Positions 12,661-25,130 of a stretch of 64,000 nucleotides of DNA are shown piece after piece. Below the pieces are notes generated by a model. The model worked only from the letters and a program-made list of their open reading frames with translations, was not told the DNA's origin and did no database searches. The stretch comes from Hofstenia miamia (lineage: Eukaryota > Xenacoelomorpha > Acoela > Hofsteniidae), in contig CABFPE010000198.1 of assembly GCA_900660155.1 (NCBI GenBank), positions 359,383 to 423,382 on the forward strand, in the 5' to 3' direction. Numbering within the stretch: the first letter of the stretch is position 1; the number at the start of each line of letters is the position of its first letter. The translations under genes and the position numbers were made by a program.

Positions 12661-13056
12661 CAGTCATTGACAATAATAATGAGTTTTCTCTTGTTGATGA
12701 TGGCATAAATGAGATTGAATATTATGATAACCTCAAGACAACCTTACACAGGTCGAGTATGATTGTAACCTCAGTTGTAGTAGCAACACTATAGCTACTT
12801 GTATTTTGCCTAAACAAAAAGCTAGAGATCAGAGATATTTAGATCACTTAAATACCCAGGATTGGGACCTTAATCTTATATCTTTGCTTAGCAACAATGA
12901 AAAGAACAGAGAATCAACCACCAGCCAGATGCTGAGTGTAACAATGAATCAACCCATGAGATGAGACAAATCAATCAACAATGCCAAGATGAGCAGATGA
13001 AGGCACATCATGAAAGTGAGAGTGCCTGACAGAGGACACCCATAGCAGCAGCCACC

Positions 13057-13190
13057 ACTATGAGGGGAGACAACTCTCTCTTCAGGAGCAGATTTCCTGC
13101 AACTATGCTTGGAGACAACTCTCTGAGCAGGAGTGGACCTCAGATGACTATGCAGGGAGACAACACTCTGTGCGTGACTCTGAGGAGCAA
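13057..13190 (+). repeat. three 45-bp tandem repeats in element B1
   Basis: GGAGACAACTCTCT-type phrases recur at 13066, 13111 and 13156, exactly 45 bp (15 codons) apart, giving a coded repeat of the form Y-x-G-R-Q-L-S. B2 has three 45-bp units at the same place with Y-L-G-x-Q-I. Number and period agree while the sequence has drifted. Confidence 0.8.
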
Positions 13191-13280
13191 AGAGTGCCTT
13201 TTGCCCAATTGTCTAACATAACCTCACCCCATGTTGACTCAAAACCCTCTCCTAGTCCTGATCCTTCCTCCTGAAAAGCT

Positions 13281-16110
13281 GAGGAATGTAAAGCAAAGAC
13301 ATCTAAGGTTGGTGATGAGATTCTGCATCCATACTTTATAGATACTCAGAAAGCAGTCCTTTTAGTTTGAGACAACATATCAGAAGAGACTAAAAATAAG
13401 TTGTGATGGACATTTAACACCAAGGATTTAACTTGTTCTGTCAATGTAATCCCCTTTATCATTGATGCAGAGCATAGGCTCCAGATCAATGCTATTATCT
13501 TTTATAACTCTAAAATGTTAGCTGGCATGGCGTGACCCTATTGGTGAAGTACTGTCCACACCATGTTTGATGAAGACTTCAACCTGTCTCACTTGTGCCA
13601 GTTTCTCAACAGCAAAGAAAAAATTAAGAAATTTGAGTGTGTCAACATTGACATTGACAACTTGTCAATTGTTTACTTCTTCCATGTCAACAAGGTAACA
13701 CACCCAAAAATAATGGAAAAGATTGAAATTGCTTATCAACTTGCTAAGGTGGAGAAGATATGTTTGGTTATGTTCTTAAAGGAAGAATATCAATATAATA
13801 TCCCAGACAAAGTTGAGAGTTTACATTTTCACATGGAAAACTTCACAGTTTTGTATAGCAACTCCTACCAGCCCACAAGTATGTACAATACTCACATGAT
13901 TTTGGCTACTAAGATCATTTACACTGATTTGCTCTTGTGTAAGAAGATTCCAATGCACAGTCTTGCAGTCAGTACTCATTTGATCATTGATACATTTATT
14001 CAGGCTCAATCACTGGAATCAATTAATATCAGCTTGCCTGGCCTACATTCTGACATATCTGATCTCCACGTCAGTTTTTCCTTCTCACAAAGTGCAGCTA
14101 TGCTGCAGGAAATCAATGAAGTGTGGACAAACTTGAAAGCAGATCACAGCCTGGAAACAGAGTGGCCTACAATCAATATCTGGAGCCCAACATCACAGTA
14201 TCACTGATCCATTGAAAGGATGCTCACCAAGTTACATTTATCTCACAATACACAAGATTGCCAAAACTTCTTGGAAAAGATGTTCTCAGAAAGGTTTGTG
14301 CCAGCAATCCAAACTTGTGGAGCCATGTGGGTGTAGCTGCTTTCCTCACTGTTGATCCTCACCTTCAGCTACCTTTGGATAAGCCTACTAGAGAGAAACT
14401 TGTGAAGCAGTGTCCTCATGAACTCACTATCAGTCCCACCACCTGGAAATTCAAGAACTGGCTGCTCCACTCCTGCTTGTTGCCTGCCTCTCCAGGGAGG
14501 TCTAAAAAGTGATGGAACATTTCGAGAAGTACTATGCCTGTCTCATTGGATCTAGTGGACCCCTCAGTCACCTTCCACAACAGATGATTGTAAAAAGTTT
14601 AAGAGCCACTTTCTCTGACCTAAATATCTTTTTGGACACACTCAAGAAATACATGTGGGGAGCCACTGCTGAGATGAAATTCCCTTCTCTTAACTCAGAA
14701 TATGCACCCCTGTAGACTAGCAGACTCATGTGCTGCAAATATGGTTTGACCAAGCAATTCATTGAGCTGGTTAGTCATTACAATGTCCACTCACACACGG
14801 AGATTCTGTATAATCCAGAGTGCCTCAATTACCCAGAGTGCAGATACAGCAAACTCACCAAGACGCAGTGGCAAGCAACCAAGGATGGCAAGATCATCCC
14901 TATTACTGTTTTGGGACAAACTATGAAGACACCAGAGCAATTCTACTGAGGGGAAGAGCAATTATCCTCATCTGCTATTGAGGTATCGCTAGTGACTAAA
15001 GCCCTCATTGAAGCTGTCAACCAAGAGAAATTCTCCAGAGTTGCAGTCTCACTGAAGCTCACACCAGCTTGGTCTCTTACTGATAACAAACAAATTCTAA
15101 CCATCAAGCACTGCCCTGAGGAGTTTGCTGAGAAACCAGCAATCGTCAATAGTGTTGTCAAGCCTAACAATGACAACAACATCTTAGGTCTTATGAAATT
15201 GTGTCTTACCAAGATGCCCACTAAGGAAGGTCCTCCTACTACAACTTGCCCTGGACGTAGAGTGTACCACAGCCTGCCTACGCCTCTCTACCTCTCAGAT
15301 TGAAAATTACTGGACCCACAGACTCCACAGCACTTTTTGGGAATCCATCTGGGATGCCAAGATAAATTATCCCATCACTATCAGAACAGCCTCCCTCTGG
15401 AGCAAGTCCAGCTTTGCCCAATTAGAGAACAACATCAAGAAGAACAATCTTCTCTGTATTTCACTGCCTTGCCTAATGATGCCACTGATCTTGCCATCAT
15501 GGAGAGTATGCCATGAAAAGAAGAAAGTTTCTGCCCATCTCACTGACTGTATTAATTATGTCTCAACTGCCTCCAAAGTCAATAGAGCCATGCAAACAAA
15601 GGAGTACAAAGAAACCTGTGATGCATTGTTGGAAGGCAGAAGCCTCAAGCATGTATATATAGATGGGAAGCTTACCATCCAGGATATCTTTCAAAAAGGG
15701 CAGCCTATCTCCACCAAACTAGAGAAGATCCACAGAACTACTAACTCCCTTGACCCTTGTGTTGTCATTCTATTTCAAGCTGGAGGTGATCTCATGTATG
15801 CCAATAAAGCAGAAACCATCACCCACTGCTACAAAGTAACCAAACACATTGAGATCATTACTATGCTATGTGCCAGCATCACAGATCCTGAGGAGATGAC
15901 ATTACAGCAGGTGAATGAGTATTGCTCATTGTTCATTGATCACACTACACATATGGGATCCCTCAGAGAAGTCTTTCTCCACTTTACCTCAATACTAGGA
16001 TTAGCACTGAGGATGCACACACCTCAGACACAGATGCCTTAATGATGCTTCTTATTGCCATCAAGGGCCTTCATCTGTATGAGTGATTTGACGATGCCTT
16101 CATGTGGAGG
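13281..16110 (+). pseudogene. element B1 extra 3' coding region, unidentified, fossil
   Basis: About 2.8 kb downstream of integrase still reads as former coding sequence. The longest open parts are 13563-14207 (214 codons) and 15476-16042 (188 codons). B2 keeps matching protein phrases such as MVHTMFDEDFN, LLLCKKIP and DEVWTNLK (B1: NEVWTNLK), so the region was coding in their common ancestor. I see no signal peptide, membrane helix or furin-like site that would suggest an envelope, and no chromodomain, methyltransferase or nuclease motif. The product is rich in Leu, Ile, His and Cys and looks like a soluble protein. Function unknown. Broken. Confidence 0.65.
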
Positions 16111-16128
16111 TTGAAAGTACTATGATGC

Positions 16129-16225
16129 AACTTTGGTGAACCACCAATCTTCATTTGTTTTGTTAGAATATGGGCTGCTCTTGGCGATGGTAATTCTTCA
16201 CAACCTTGTACTGCTTGAGCTGCTA
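16129..16225 (+). repeat. element B1 3' LTR remnant (about 97 bp)
   Basis: The phrase from TTTGGTGAACCACC to GTACTGCTTGAGC matches the last 100 bp of the 5' LTR (7130-7227), including ATATGGGCTGCTCTTGG. Only the downstream end of the LTR is present, followed at once by element A's RT. Confidence 0.8.
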
Positions 16226-17275
16226 GACACAGACTGCCAGTTCTACAATACTGTTGGAGAAGATTACCATTTGGATTGGTTTCAGCTGCTGACAAATCAC
16301 AGTGTATGATTGACAGTAGATTTGGAGACATTGCAAATGTCATAGCCATTCATGATGATATATGTATTGCAACTGAATTAGAAGCTGAGCACATTAGAAC
16401 ATTGAAAACTGTCCTTTCTTGAACAAGAGCACAAAACATAAAATTAAGAAGAAGAAAACTGCAAGTGATGAATAAATCTGTAAAATACATGGGATTTTTA
16501 GTACATGAAGAAGGTTTTCACCCTGATCCTGCAAAGATTGAAGTAATAAAAGGCTTAAAACAGCCATCTGACAAAAAGACACTTCAAGGGATTATTGGAA
16601 TGATAAACTACCTTTCAGAGTTCATACCAAAATATTCAAGCATCACTACCCCAATGAGACATCTATTAAAAAAGCAGTACTTTTTGAATGGACAGAACAA
16701 CACGCACTGCATTAGAAATGATAACTAAATGTTTAGCATCAAAACTCATGCTGAAGCATTTTGACAATAAGAAACTGGTGAAATTGCAGACAGATGCATC
16801 TAACTTTGTGCTAGGAACTTGCTTGCTACAAGAGAATAAGCCAGCATGCTCAATGACTAAAAGTGAAATGAACTACTCTCAAATTGAAAAGGAGCTTCTT
16901 GCTATTGCCTTTGGTTACACTCATTTTCATCAGTATACTTATGGCCAAGAAATAACCATAGAGACTGATCACAAACCTCTGGAAAGTTTAAAAAATAAAT
17001 CACTTAGTAGTTGCCCTCCAAGAATTCAGAGACTCCTTGTAATTTTGCAGAAGTACTCTTTATTAAAGATAACTTATAAACCTGGAAAGGATCTATTGCT
17101 TGCTGATGCACTATCAAGATTACCTCTTCCCCCAATCAATAATAGCAGAATTGAAAAGCAACTGGCAGTTGCAGTACATACTCTGTCAAATCAAAAAGAC
17201 ATCCTTAACAGTAAAGAGATCAGGGAGGAAACAAAAAATAATGAGGAGACTAATCTCATCAAGACCTATATTTAA
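16226..17275 (+). pseudogene. element A RT and RNase H, fossil
   Basis: Continuation of element A after the nested insertion. RT landmarks are RRLPFGLVSAADK and AIHDDICIA (about 16250-16375), then VKYMGFLVHEEGFHPDP and GMINYLSEFIPKYS (16465-16728). RNase H (16688-17275) shows QTDASNFVLGTCL, IEKELLAIAFG and ETDHKPLES, ending with LLLADALSRLP. This is the best-preserved pol in the window, though still broken. Confidence 0.88.
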
Positions 17276-17278
17276 TTT

Positions 17279-18175
17279 TTGTGGCCAGAAAAAAGATTTC
17301 TAGAATCCTCTGAACTGAAGAACTTATGGAAAATAAAGCATGAACTTCATTTCCATGATGAATGCATAATGTGCCAGGATCAAATCTATGTTAAAAAAAG
17401 TTGTAGAAATGCAGCCCTTAAAATGGTTCATAAGGCCCACATGGGAATCACCAAAACAAAGAAATTTGCAAAGCAGTTAATATTTTGGACAAAGATGTCT
17501 GAAGACATAGAAACTTTCATTTCAAATTGTAACCAATGCAAGATGTATCAAGTAACCAAAGGGAATCACTGATATGGCATGAATCACCAATGCTACCTTT
17601 CAGCAAAATTGGAGTGGATATTGCAGAAATTTCAAATATAACATTCCTAATCTGCATGGATTATTATTCGCGATTTATACAATGCTCATGTTTATATAGT
17701 AAAAGTGCTAGAGCAGTAATAGAGAACATTAAGGACATCATATCAATGCACAGCATTCCAACTGAAATTGTTGGAGACAACAACCCATTTGGTGCCTACC
17801 AATTTAAACAGTTTGCAGAAGAATATGGCATCAGAATCACTAACAGTATTCCCCAGATATCCACAGTCAAACAACATTTTTGAAAGAGCAGTGAAAACAT
17901 TCAAATCATTGTTCAAAAAATCCAATGATTTTAGAATGGCACTACTAGATTATAATAATACACTGCTAACATTCAGTGAATACTTCCCCACACAGTTATT
18001 ATACAGCAGGAGATTGCATTCATGTATACCTACTAACTCAAAACAACTTAAGCCCAATTTGGTTCACTGTAAAACATCTGCTATTGAACAGCAGAACTAC
18101 CAAAAAGAGAGAAAATATATATATGATAAAAAAAGCAAGAATCTTGATGAACTAGCTGAAGGAACAAAAGTGTGA
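17279..18175 (+). pseudogene. element A integrase, fossil
   Basis: The zinc-binding domain (HKAHMGITKTK, then CNQCKMYQ) lies at 17279-17572. The core begins with DIAEIS and DYYSRF (17536-17883), and its second half continues to 18175 with FERAVKTF and a C-terminal tail. The order matches Ty3-type integrase. Degraded. Confidence 0.86.
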
Positions 18176-18439
18176 ATAAGTACACTGAACAATGCCACAG
18201 GATGGGTGATGAGGAAATCAGATAGTACCAGGCAATACATTGTTAAGACTGGAAACAAATTGACCATTCATACAACAGTTTTCCAGAAGACATGCCTGAT
18301 GAGAATGCCAATGTAAAAGAAGTCAGGATAATACCCCATTATCTAGCTCAATACAACTAATGAGCAAAAGGAGATCTTAAAGACAAAGAAGACCACCAGA
18401 TTTTTATGGATGCCCTAATCAATCAGCAAGTCGAAAACC

Positions 18440-18452
18440 TTGAAAGGAGAGA
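18440..18452 (+). other. element A polypurine tract
   Basis: TGAAAGGAGAGA sits directly before the 3' LTR. A purine run here is the normal primer for second-strand synthesis in LTR elements. Confidence 0.7.
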
Positions 18453-18613
18453 TGTGCTATATGTATGACAAGTTGCAAGGCAAATGCTGAAGGTCAACAA
18501 CACATGTAATTAACCCAACATCTTGTGCAATGCTTTACCTATATAAGTGTTGTAATTACATTATAACCTTTTATAATATAGTTCTTAACCTAATTGAATT
18601 AATTCTCAATACA
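18453..18613 (+). repeat. element A 3' LTR (161 bp)
   Basis: Starts TGTGCTAT and ends CAATACA. Same length as the 5' LTR at 4446, with about 11 differences spread along it. Confidence 0.9.
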
Positions 18614-20571
18614 CCTGTCATAATCACACCATTCTTCCAATGTTGCCTTGTCATCCTTGTCAGACTCTCTTGCTAAACTCATCTGCAATGTCTCATCCAC
18701 TCAAGCTCAAATGTTCTCCTACAGTGCTTCTGCCTCACACCATTTCTAATTGTCCCAATCATTCTGTCCCACATTGTGCTCCTGTGCTGCCACTTGCTCC
18801 TAAATAGTCTGCTCCACTGCCTACTCATTGCAATCATTGCTCATCACATCCTTGGTACTAGTTCTTCATGTCAACTGCCTGCTGTTCCAATTAGTTCACT
18901 TCCTCAAGCTCCTTATATCTATATCAGCTCTGTTTTGATAATTCTGTTTCTGCTTCTGATGTTGCTGATCATCACCATTGCTCATCACTCCAATTTGATG
19001 ACATCCTTACCACTCCACTACATACAGATTCTCCATTCTCAACCTTCCATATTGTTTGCAATCAAGAGACTCATCATGCTCTCATGGATCCTGAAGAGTT
19101 GTCAGATGGCCTCTTGATCTGTTACTATCATCTCTCTGATGCTGAGCACAAATCTTTTGGCCTTCATCATTGCTGTTGTGATGCTTCTCATCATGATTGA
19201 CTACCTGCAGCTCCTAGCTTGAAACTTACTCCTCATCACAACTCTGGATTCTCTTTTTTGTCAACAATGCTCACAGTCTTGTCTCATTAAACCATTATCT
19301 CTTTACAACTTTTTCTTGCAGTCTCCTGTTGACTAAATTTTCATTTCTGAAACCTGGATTGATCCTTCTGTTGCTGACAGTGCTGTTTTTCCTAACTCCA
19401 CACTTAAAGTACTATCCTGCATAGATCACTCTAACTGTCATCATGGTGGTGTTCTCATTGTCTAATGTTGCCCTAACCTTGACATCCATCCCTCTCATTT
19501 GATTATTTTTTCTTTGATTTCTGTTGCAACAGTGCTGTTGTTCTCAGTGATCACATTGTTTCTCTTCTCTGTGTTTACAACCATCCTTTCAACAGTCCTT
19601 TTCATATTCCATGCTTCAGTACTTTCCCACTCATCCTCATCTCCTCATCTGTGGTGACTTCAACCTTCTAATGTTTACTGGAACACACTTGACTCTAATA
19701 ATGCTTATGAATCTGCAGTTCTGGTTATTTTTGCTTCCTACTACCTTGAACAACTTGTATTTTCTCCTGCTCCTACTCCTCCCTCCTTGAACTGGTTTTG
19801 TGCTCTCACCCTGATCACATTTCTTACACCTCTGTGGTCCCTGTTCTGGCTAAACTGTCTGGTCACTCATTTGTTCACTTCAACCTGTCTGTCAATTCTA
19901 TTACCCCATCTGCTTGCCTGCTGCTCCTCAACATACTCAACCTAACAGTGACTTTGTATCTCTAAATACTGCTCTCTCTTCATCACTCCCCATTTTCAAT
20001 TACTCCTTCTCTGCTGATGACTGGTACACCTTCCTTCACCAATCATTATATCTTTTGTTTCTCATCATCAGAAAAAGCATATTTCTTATCCCTTAATGTA
20101 CACTCATTGAATAAACTTGAATATTTCAAACACTGCTGTTATGGTTCTTCCAATTCTTCAAGGCTCTCTTCTCTCACAGAAGGCAGCATGCTTTACTCAC
20201 AGTTGAATGCACATCTAGAACAATGCAATCATTCTAAGTGACCCAATTATCAGTTTTCCTGCACCTTCATGGGTACAGCCCAACAGTTATACCAACACAG
20301 GTTTTACACCATCTTTTACTAAAATTGTATATTTTCCTGAAAATGCTTCTTTTACAAATGTACTTTTCTATTTGCAATGTGAGTTACATCTACATATACA
20401 TGTTAAAAGCACATGATTTCAATTGATTTGCTTTAGCAAGATAGCATTTACAAACTGGAGGCTTAAGTGTTAATATTGTGTCATAAGTTTAAGCTTTTAT
20501 TGGTTTTTGGCCTTGAACAATGTTGTCTTTAATTGCAATGACAGTTTTGTATTATATGTTCATTTTACTGT
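18614..20571 (+). mobile_element. LINE with APE-type endonuclease, first stretch, decayed
   Basis: Scattered frames show a non-LTR retrotransposon endonuclease of the apurinic type: FISETWIDPS near 19350 and LLICGDFN near 19645, the metal-binding and catalytic phrases of this domain. Before it lies a Ser, His and Cys-rich region (18640-19260), perhaps the first ORF. After it (19859-20089) comes a linker with HSFVHFNLSVN and SADDWYTFLHQS. The frame is heavily broken and the RT is not in this stretch. It probably belongs to the Jockey, CR1 or L2 group. It begins directly after element A's LTR. Confidence 0.7.
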
Positions 20572-22045
20572 GTGATCACTCATTTGTTCATTTCAACCTA
20601 TCTGTCAATTGTTTTACCACATCTGCTTGTCCAGCTGCTCCTCAATATGCTTGATCTAACAATGACTTTGTATCTCTAAATGCTGCTCTCTTCTATATTA
20701 CCCATTTTTAATGACTCTTTCTTTTCTCATCACTGGTACACCTTCCTTCACCAATTTATTTCTTCTATGTTCCTTGTCATCAGAATAAGCTTTAATCTTT
20801 CAAATGCCATTCCAGTCCTTCTGATTCTTCAAAACTCTCTTCTCTCACAGAAGACATTATCACCTTCATGGAACTCAACAAAATCTCTTCACTGACCAAC
20901 TTCTCATCTCTTCAAGACTCTTACTCTTGCATTCCATTCATTCCAAACCTGACCTCCCCAGCTTGAAATGGAGCCATCTTTTTGTGCACTCAGATCTGGA
21001 GAATGCTGATCTCTTTGATGCCTATTTTACCTTGAATTTCTCTGATCTTGTCTCTCTCTGCCCTGTTCTACCTCCCTACTGATTTCCCTATGTGACATAA
21101 TTATCAACATCCATGACATTTCCCTCATGCTTAAGTCCTGCTAGTCCTTGTTATCCTGATGCCATCCCATCCTTTGTAATTCATGAAACTTCCTCAACTC
21201 TTTCCATCCATTTAAATAATCTCTTTGCTTACATATGCTCCTCTAAGCATTTTCTGCCTTGCTGGAAATAATTTTTTCAACTTTGGTAGTTCTTTTGAAT
21301 CTAATATTACTTCTGATCTTGAGGTTTTGTCTACTTGGTTTTTTGGTAACCATCTTTATTTTGTCCCAACCAAGACATGTGGTATTTTCTTTTCTTTATC
21401 TCCCTCTCTTCTGATCTTCCTCTTATTGTAAACTTTTCTCCTCATCATACTCATTTGAGATCTCAACTTACTGCAAGCTTAAATTGGTCTGGTCATGTGT
21501 TTTTATGCCTCTGCAAACTAATTCCTCACTCTTTGCCCTCCTATACAATGTTCCCTTAAATTCTAGAACTGCTGTGAAACTCTCTTTGTTTAAGTACATT
21601 CCTCACTCCATTCTTCTCCATGCATCTCCATGTTGGTGGCCATCTCATTCCTTGTTCCACTGTATGGAACACTTTCAGAAGCATGACTTTAAACAGATCT
21701 CTCCCTTGCCATACAAAGATGCTCTTTTTAAATTCTCAACTCTGCCACTGTTACTCTATGTCCATGACTGTGATGTCCTCTTGTTCAATCACTTGCTTAC
21801 TCACAAATTGGATCTTGATCCCTGTGATTTCATAAAGTTCTTTAATTCCCACTATATCTGATGATGTTGTCATTTTCTCTATTTGTCATCCCAAGAAACA
21901 TGGTGCCTCCACTCATTGTTCAATTGTGTGCTTGTGTTGTTGCTAATGACATCTTGATTTTCATTCTCCAACAGTCATTGATTTCTTTTCTCTGCCTTCA
22001 TCTGCTAAATAAAGTCATTCATTATTATTATTACTATAAAATTGC
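20572..22045 (+). mobile_element. LINE of the same family, second stretch with RT end and ATT tail
   Basis: Positions 20572-20800 repeat 19859-20089 with moderate divergence (HSFVHFN, then YTFLHQF), so this is a separate, 5'-truncated copy or a duplicated segment. Further on, LNWSGHVF (21480) and YASPCWW-like sequence (21610-21640) are the usual end of LINE RT, with the frame 21484-21861 closing it. The 3' end is AATAAAGTC followed by a short (ATT)n tail at about 22020-22035, which sets the orientation as plus. Confidence 0.7.
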
Positions 22046-23154
22046 TTAACCATGGTATAAACTCTAGTATGCCTTGAAAATATAATACATATTTGGTTAA
22101 TAATAGATCCAAACAACAAGTGCAAGATCAGATATTGTTTAAAATACAAATTTTAATACATACTTACTTAAAATACAAGAGTAAGGAAATATTAAAAATT
22201 AGTAAAAGTGATGAAAGCAAAAACAATAAATTCAAGGACCAAATGTGTACCAATGTTCATTTGTGTAGATGTATTTGAGATCTAGCCTGAAGCCCTGGCT
22301 TAATATGTAGACATATTTTGAAATTGAAAGCAATTCAAAACATCAGCTTGAACATGGCTAGCATTTTTGATTAGATTGCTGACTATGAATTCACAGTAAT
22401 AAATGAATTTGACCAGTCAAATTAACATTAATTGCCTTAGAGAAGTAGGATTTAATTAATGATAAAATTCATTAAAGACAATATAACTTTTATAACTTCA
22501 ATAATTGATTAAAAATAAGAAACTTATTATGTGTTCAGTGAAAAAATTCACCCAAGCATTGCTACACAAATCTGAATGCTGAATAAAAACTTAAATTTAA
22601 ATGCATATTCACTAAAAATACAGCAATAAGATTATCTATATGATAAAAGTGGTGTGAAATTAAGGCATCTATTTCATAGCTAAATGTAAACACAATTAGA
22701 TTGACTGAGCTTTCACTTCAATTTACCCTAAGCAATCAGAACAATTGTGAATTTGATCTATTCTTTAATATGATATGAAAGAAAGAGGTTTTCTAATATG
22801 AAGCAGCATCATCTAATATGTAAAAACTAATGAAAAACAAATAGCCAAAACATGGCTCTTTTGAATAGATATGATTCATTAGATAGAACAAGAACTGTTT
22901 GCACTTTCAAACTAGTGATTCAATTATCTTTAAAAATAAAATATTATTACATTATTTATTAGTTGAATATTTTTCTTAAATTTCCTTTTTTTAGTTAATT
23001 CACTGTTCCATTTTCTTTCTTGAACTAGTTGTTTAGAATTTATAATCTTTATAGAAACTAGAACATGGCATTTTTTAATAAGGTAAATCTATATACCATA
23101 TTTTTAAATGTTTGCACAAAATTCTTTATTTGAATAAAGAAATAGACTATGTCA
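22046..23154. other. AT-rich non-coding sequence
   Basis: About 1.1 kb with no motif, repeat pair or coding bias that I can recognise. It separates the LINE tail from the abruptly ending 3' side of element B2. Confidence 0.5.
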
Positions 23155-23159
23155 GCTAA

Positions 23160-25130
23160 TGTAGCAAGTTGTGCTTATCCACATGATCTTCAACATTATC
23201 TAGTGCAACCTTCTCTCTCAACATGGTGGTCCCAATAGTAACTGGATAATTTATCTTAGCATCCTTAATAGAATCCCAAAACTTGCTGTGGAGCCCACAC
23301 TCACAGAGTTCAGCAATCTGTGACTTAGAGATTCAAAGATGGGACATGGTCAAGGCTATTTGCTGCCCAGACAATTGTAGAAGTACTAATTCCTCTTTGG
23401 TAAACATCTCAGTTAGGCACCATTTCATTAAGCCTAACACATCATTATCTTGATTTTGTTCAATAACACAGTTATTAATAGAGAGTTTTTTGGCAAACTC
23501 ATCTGGATGGTGCTTGATGGTTAAGATTTGTTTGTCCTCTGTGATAGACCATGCTGGTGTAGGTATAGGAGAGCTCACAACTCCAGAAAATTTAGCATGT
23601 TAATAGCTTTGAGGAGCACCTTGGTACCAGGCAATACTTTGACTGCAGATGATGCTAACAGTTCCTCTGCATGGTAGAATTGTTCTGGTGAGCACATTGT
23701 CTGCTCAATGACTGTAATTGGTACAATTACACTGTCTTTGGCAGCTTGTCTCCATGTCTCTGATAGCTTGCTATACTCACACTTGGGATAGTTCATCTTC
23801 TCTAAGTTAAACAGAATTTCTGTCTTAGTATGCACATTGCAGTGGGCAACTAAATCTAAGAATCACTGTGTTAACCCATGGTCACAGCAGATCAGGTGGC
23901 TAGTGCAGAGCAGCGCATTGTCAAACTTGAGAGATGGGAAATTTGTTTCAGACATAGCTCCCCACATATACTTTCAGAGGGTTTCTGAGAAAATGTTGAG
24001 GTCAGCAAAGGCAACACCCAAGCAGTGGACAATCATCTGAGGCAGAAGGTGCAATGGCCATGCAGTGGGGCAAATGGCCAGCTCATGCATGCAGTCTTGG
24101 GCACTTCAGTCAAGAGGAAAATAGACAGGACCCAAACAGCTCCACAAGACTGAATGGGTGGTGCAAACTTCTCTGAAAATAGGTGTTCAGCAAAATTCTG
24201 GCAATCTTGCAACATATAAGCTATGCAGAGCTCCATAAGGAGCCTTTCAATGGATCTGGAGTATTGTGAAGTAGGGCTGTGGATATTAATTCTGGGCCAA
24301 ATGGACTCAGGGTTCCTATCCACCTTAAGATTAGTCCAGACTTCATCTATTTCTGCTAATGTTGTGGTGCTTTGGGAGAATGCAAAACTAACATGCATAT
24401 TCATAACTAAGGCAAGACCAGGCCAGTTAGTGGAGATGGATTCCAGCTTTTGTGACTGGGTGACAGTGTTGATAATTAGCCTTGTATTGATGGCAAGGCA
24501 ATGCGTAGGTATTTTCTTACATAACAGAAGGTTGGTATAAATCAGTTTAGTTATTGAAAGGATACTGAACTGGTACATACTGTTGGGATGATAGTAGTGA
24601 GTGTAGAGGATCATAAAATTTTCCATTCTAAAGTGGAGGTTGACGACATCCTCAGGTATCTCATCCTGATACTTTTTTTTGACAAACATCACCAGACAAA
24701 TGTTTTTGACATTTGCTAGCCTGCACACTATTTTGATTGGTTGACCTCAGCAACTCAGAAGAAGTAAACAACAAGTAAATTTTCAAAATCAATGTTAATG
24801 CACTCAAATTTTTTAATGGTGCACTTGTTGTTGACTAGCTGGCACAGGTGTGTTATATTAAAGTCTTCATCAAACATAGTGTGGACCATACTCTGGCAAT
24901 AGGGTCTCTTTAATCCTCCGTGCATTTTGGAGTCACAGCATATGATAGTATTGATCTGTTGTCTATGCTCTGCATTGATGACAAAGGGAATAATGCCCAC
25001 TGCACACATGAGGTTTTTGGTGTTGTAAGTCCAGCATAGTCTGTTCTTAGTTTCTTCTGACAAGTTGTTGTGCACAAAACTAACTGCTTTAGGGGTTGAG
25101 ATAAAATACAAATGTAATGTTTCATCTCCT
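23160..25130 (-). pseudogene. element B2 extra 3' coding region, unidentified, fossil
   Basis: Longest open parts are 24033-24728 (231 codons) and 24755-25111 (118 codons). Phrases shared with B1 include MVHTMFDEDFN, LLLCKKIP, DEVWTNLK and SPTSQYS, in the same order and spacing. That B2 keeps this relation despite strong DNA drift supports past selection on the protein. No signal peptide or membrane helix stands out. Function unknown. The last part present in B1 (about 15475-16042) is missing here. Confidence 0.65.

Larger units (their letters stand above)
6344..16225 (+). mobile_element. element B1: Ty3/gypsy-type element with a large extra 3' region, nested in element A
   Basis: Order: long 5' LTR (6344-7227), primer site, gag, protease, RT, RNase H, integrase, three 45-bp tandem repeats, an unidentified 2.8-kb coding region, and a 97-bp remnant of the 3' LTR. 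RT shows GLFEWKYMAFGL and integrase shows HPQSNGVV, both typical of Ty3/gypsy. Element A's RT resumes directly after 16225. It is broken in many places, and most of the 3' LTR is absent. B2 on the minus strand is a relative with the same layout, clearly diverged. Confidence 0.85.
4446..18613 (+). mobile_element. element A: Ty3/gypsy LTR retrotransposon, interrupted by element B1
   Basis: Paired 161-bp LTRs enclose gag with two CCHC knuckles, an aspartic protease, then RT, RNase H and integrase, with element B1 inserted between protease and RT. The parts lie at 4607-6343 and about 16226-18452. LTR divergence of about 7% points to an old insertion, and the internal frames are broken several times. 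No clear target-site duplication flanks the LTRs (ACAAC on the left, CCTGT on the right), so one flank may have been lost or rearranged. Confidence 0.88.

Noticed and set aside
13057-13190. Regularly spaced repeats as a CRISPR-like array
   Set aside because: The 45-bp units are contiguous, diverged, in coding phase and inside a retrotransposon.
13563-14207. Envelope protein call for the 3' region of element B1
   Set aside because: No signal peptide, fusion peptide, cleavage site or membrane anchor could be seen in the open segments.
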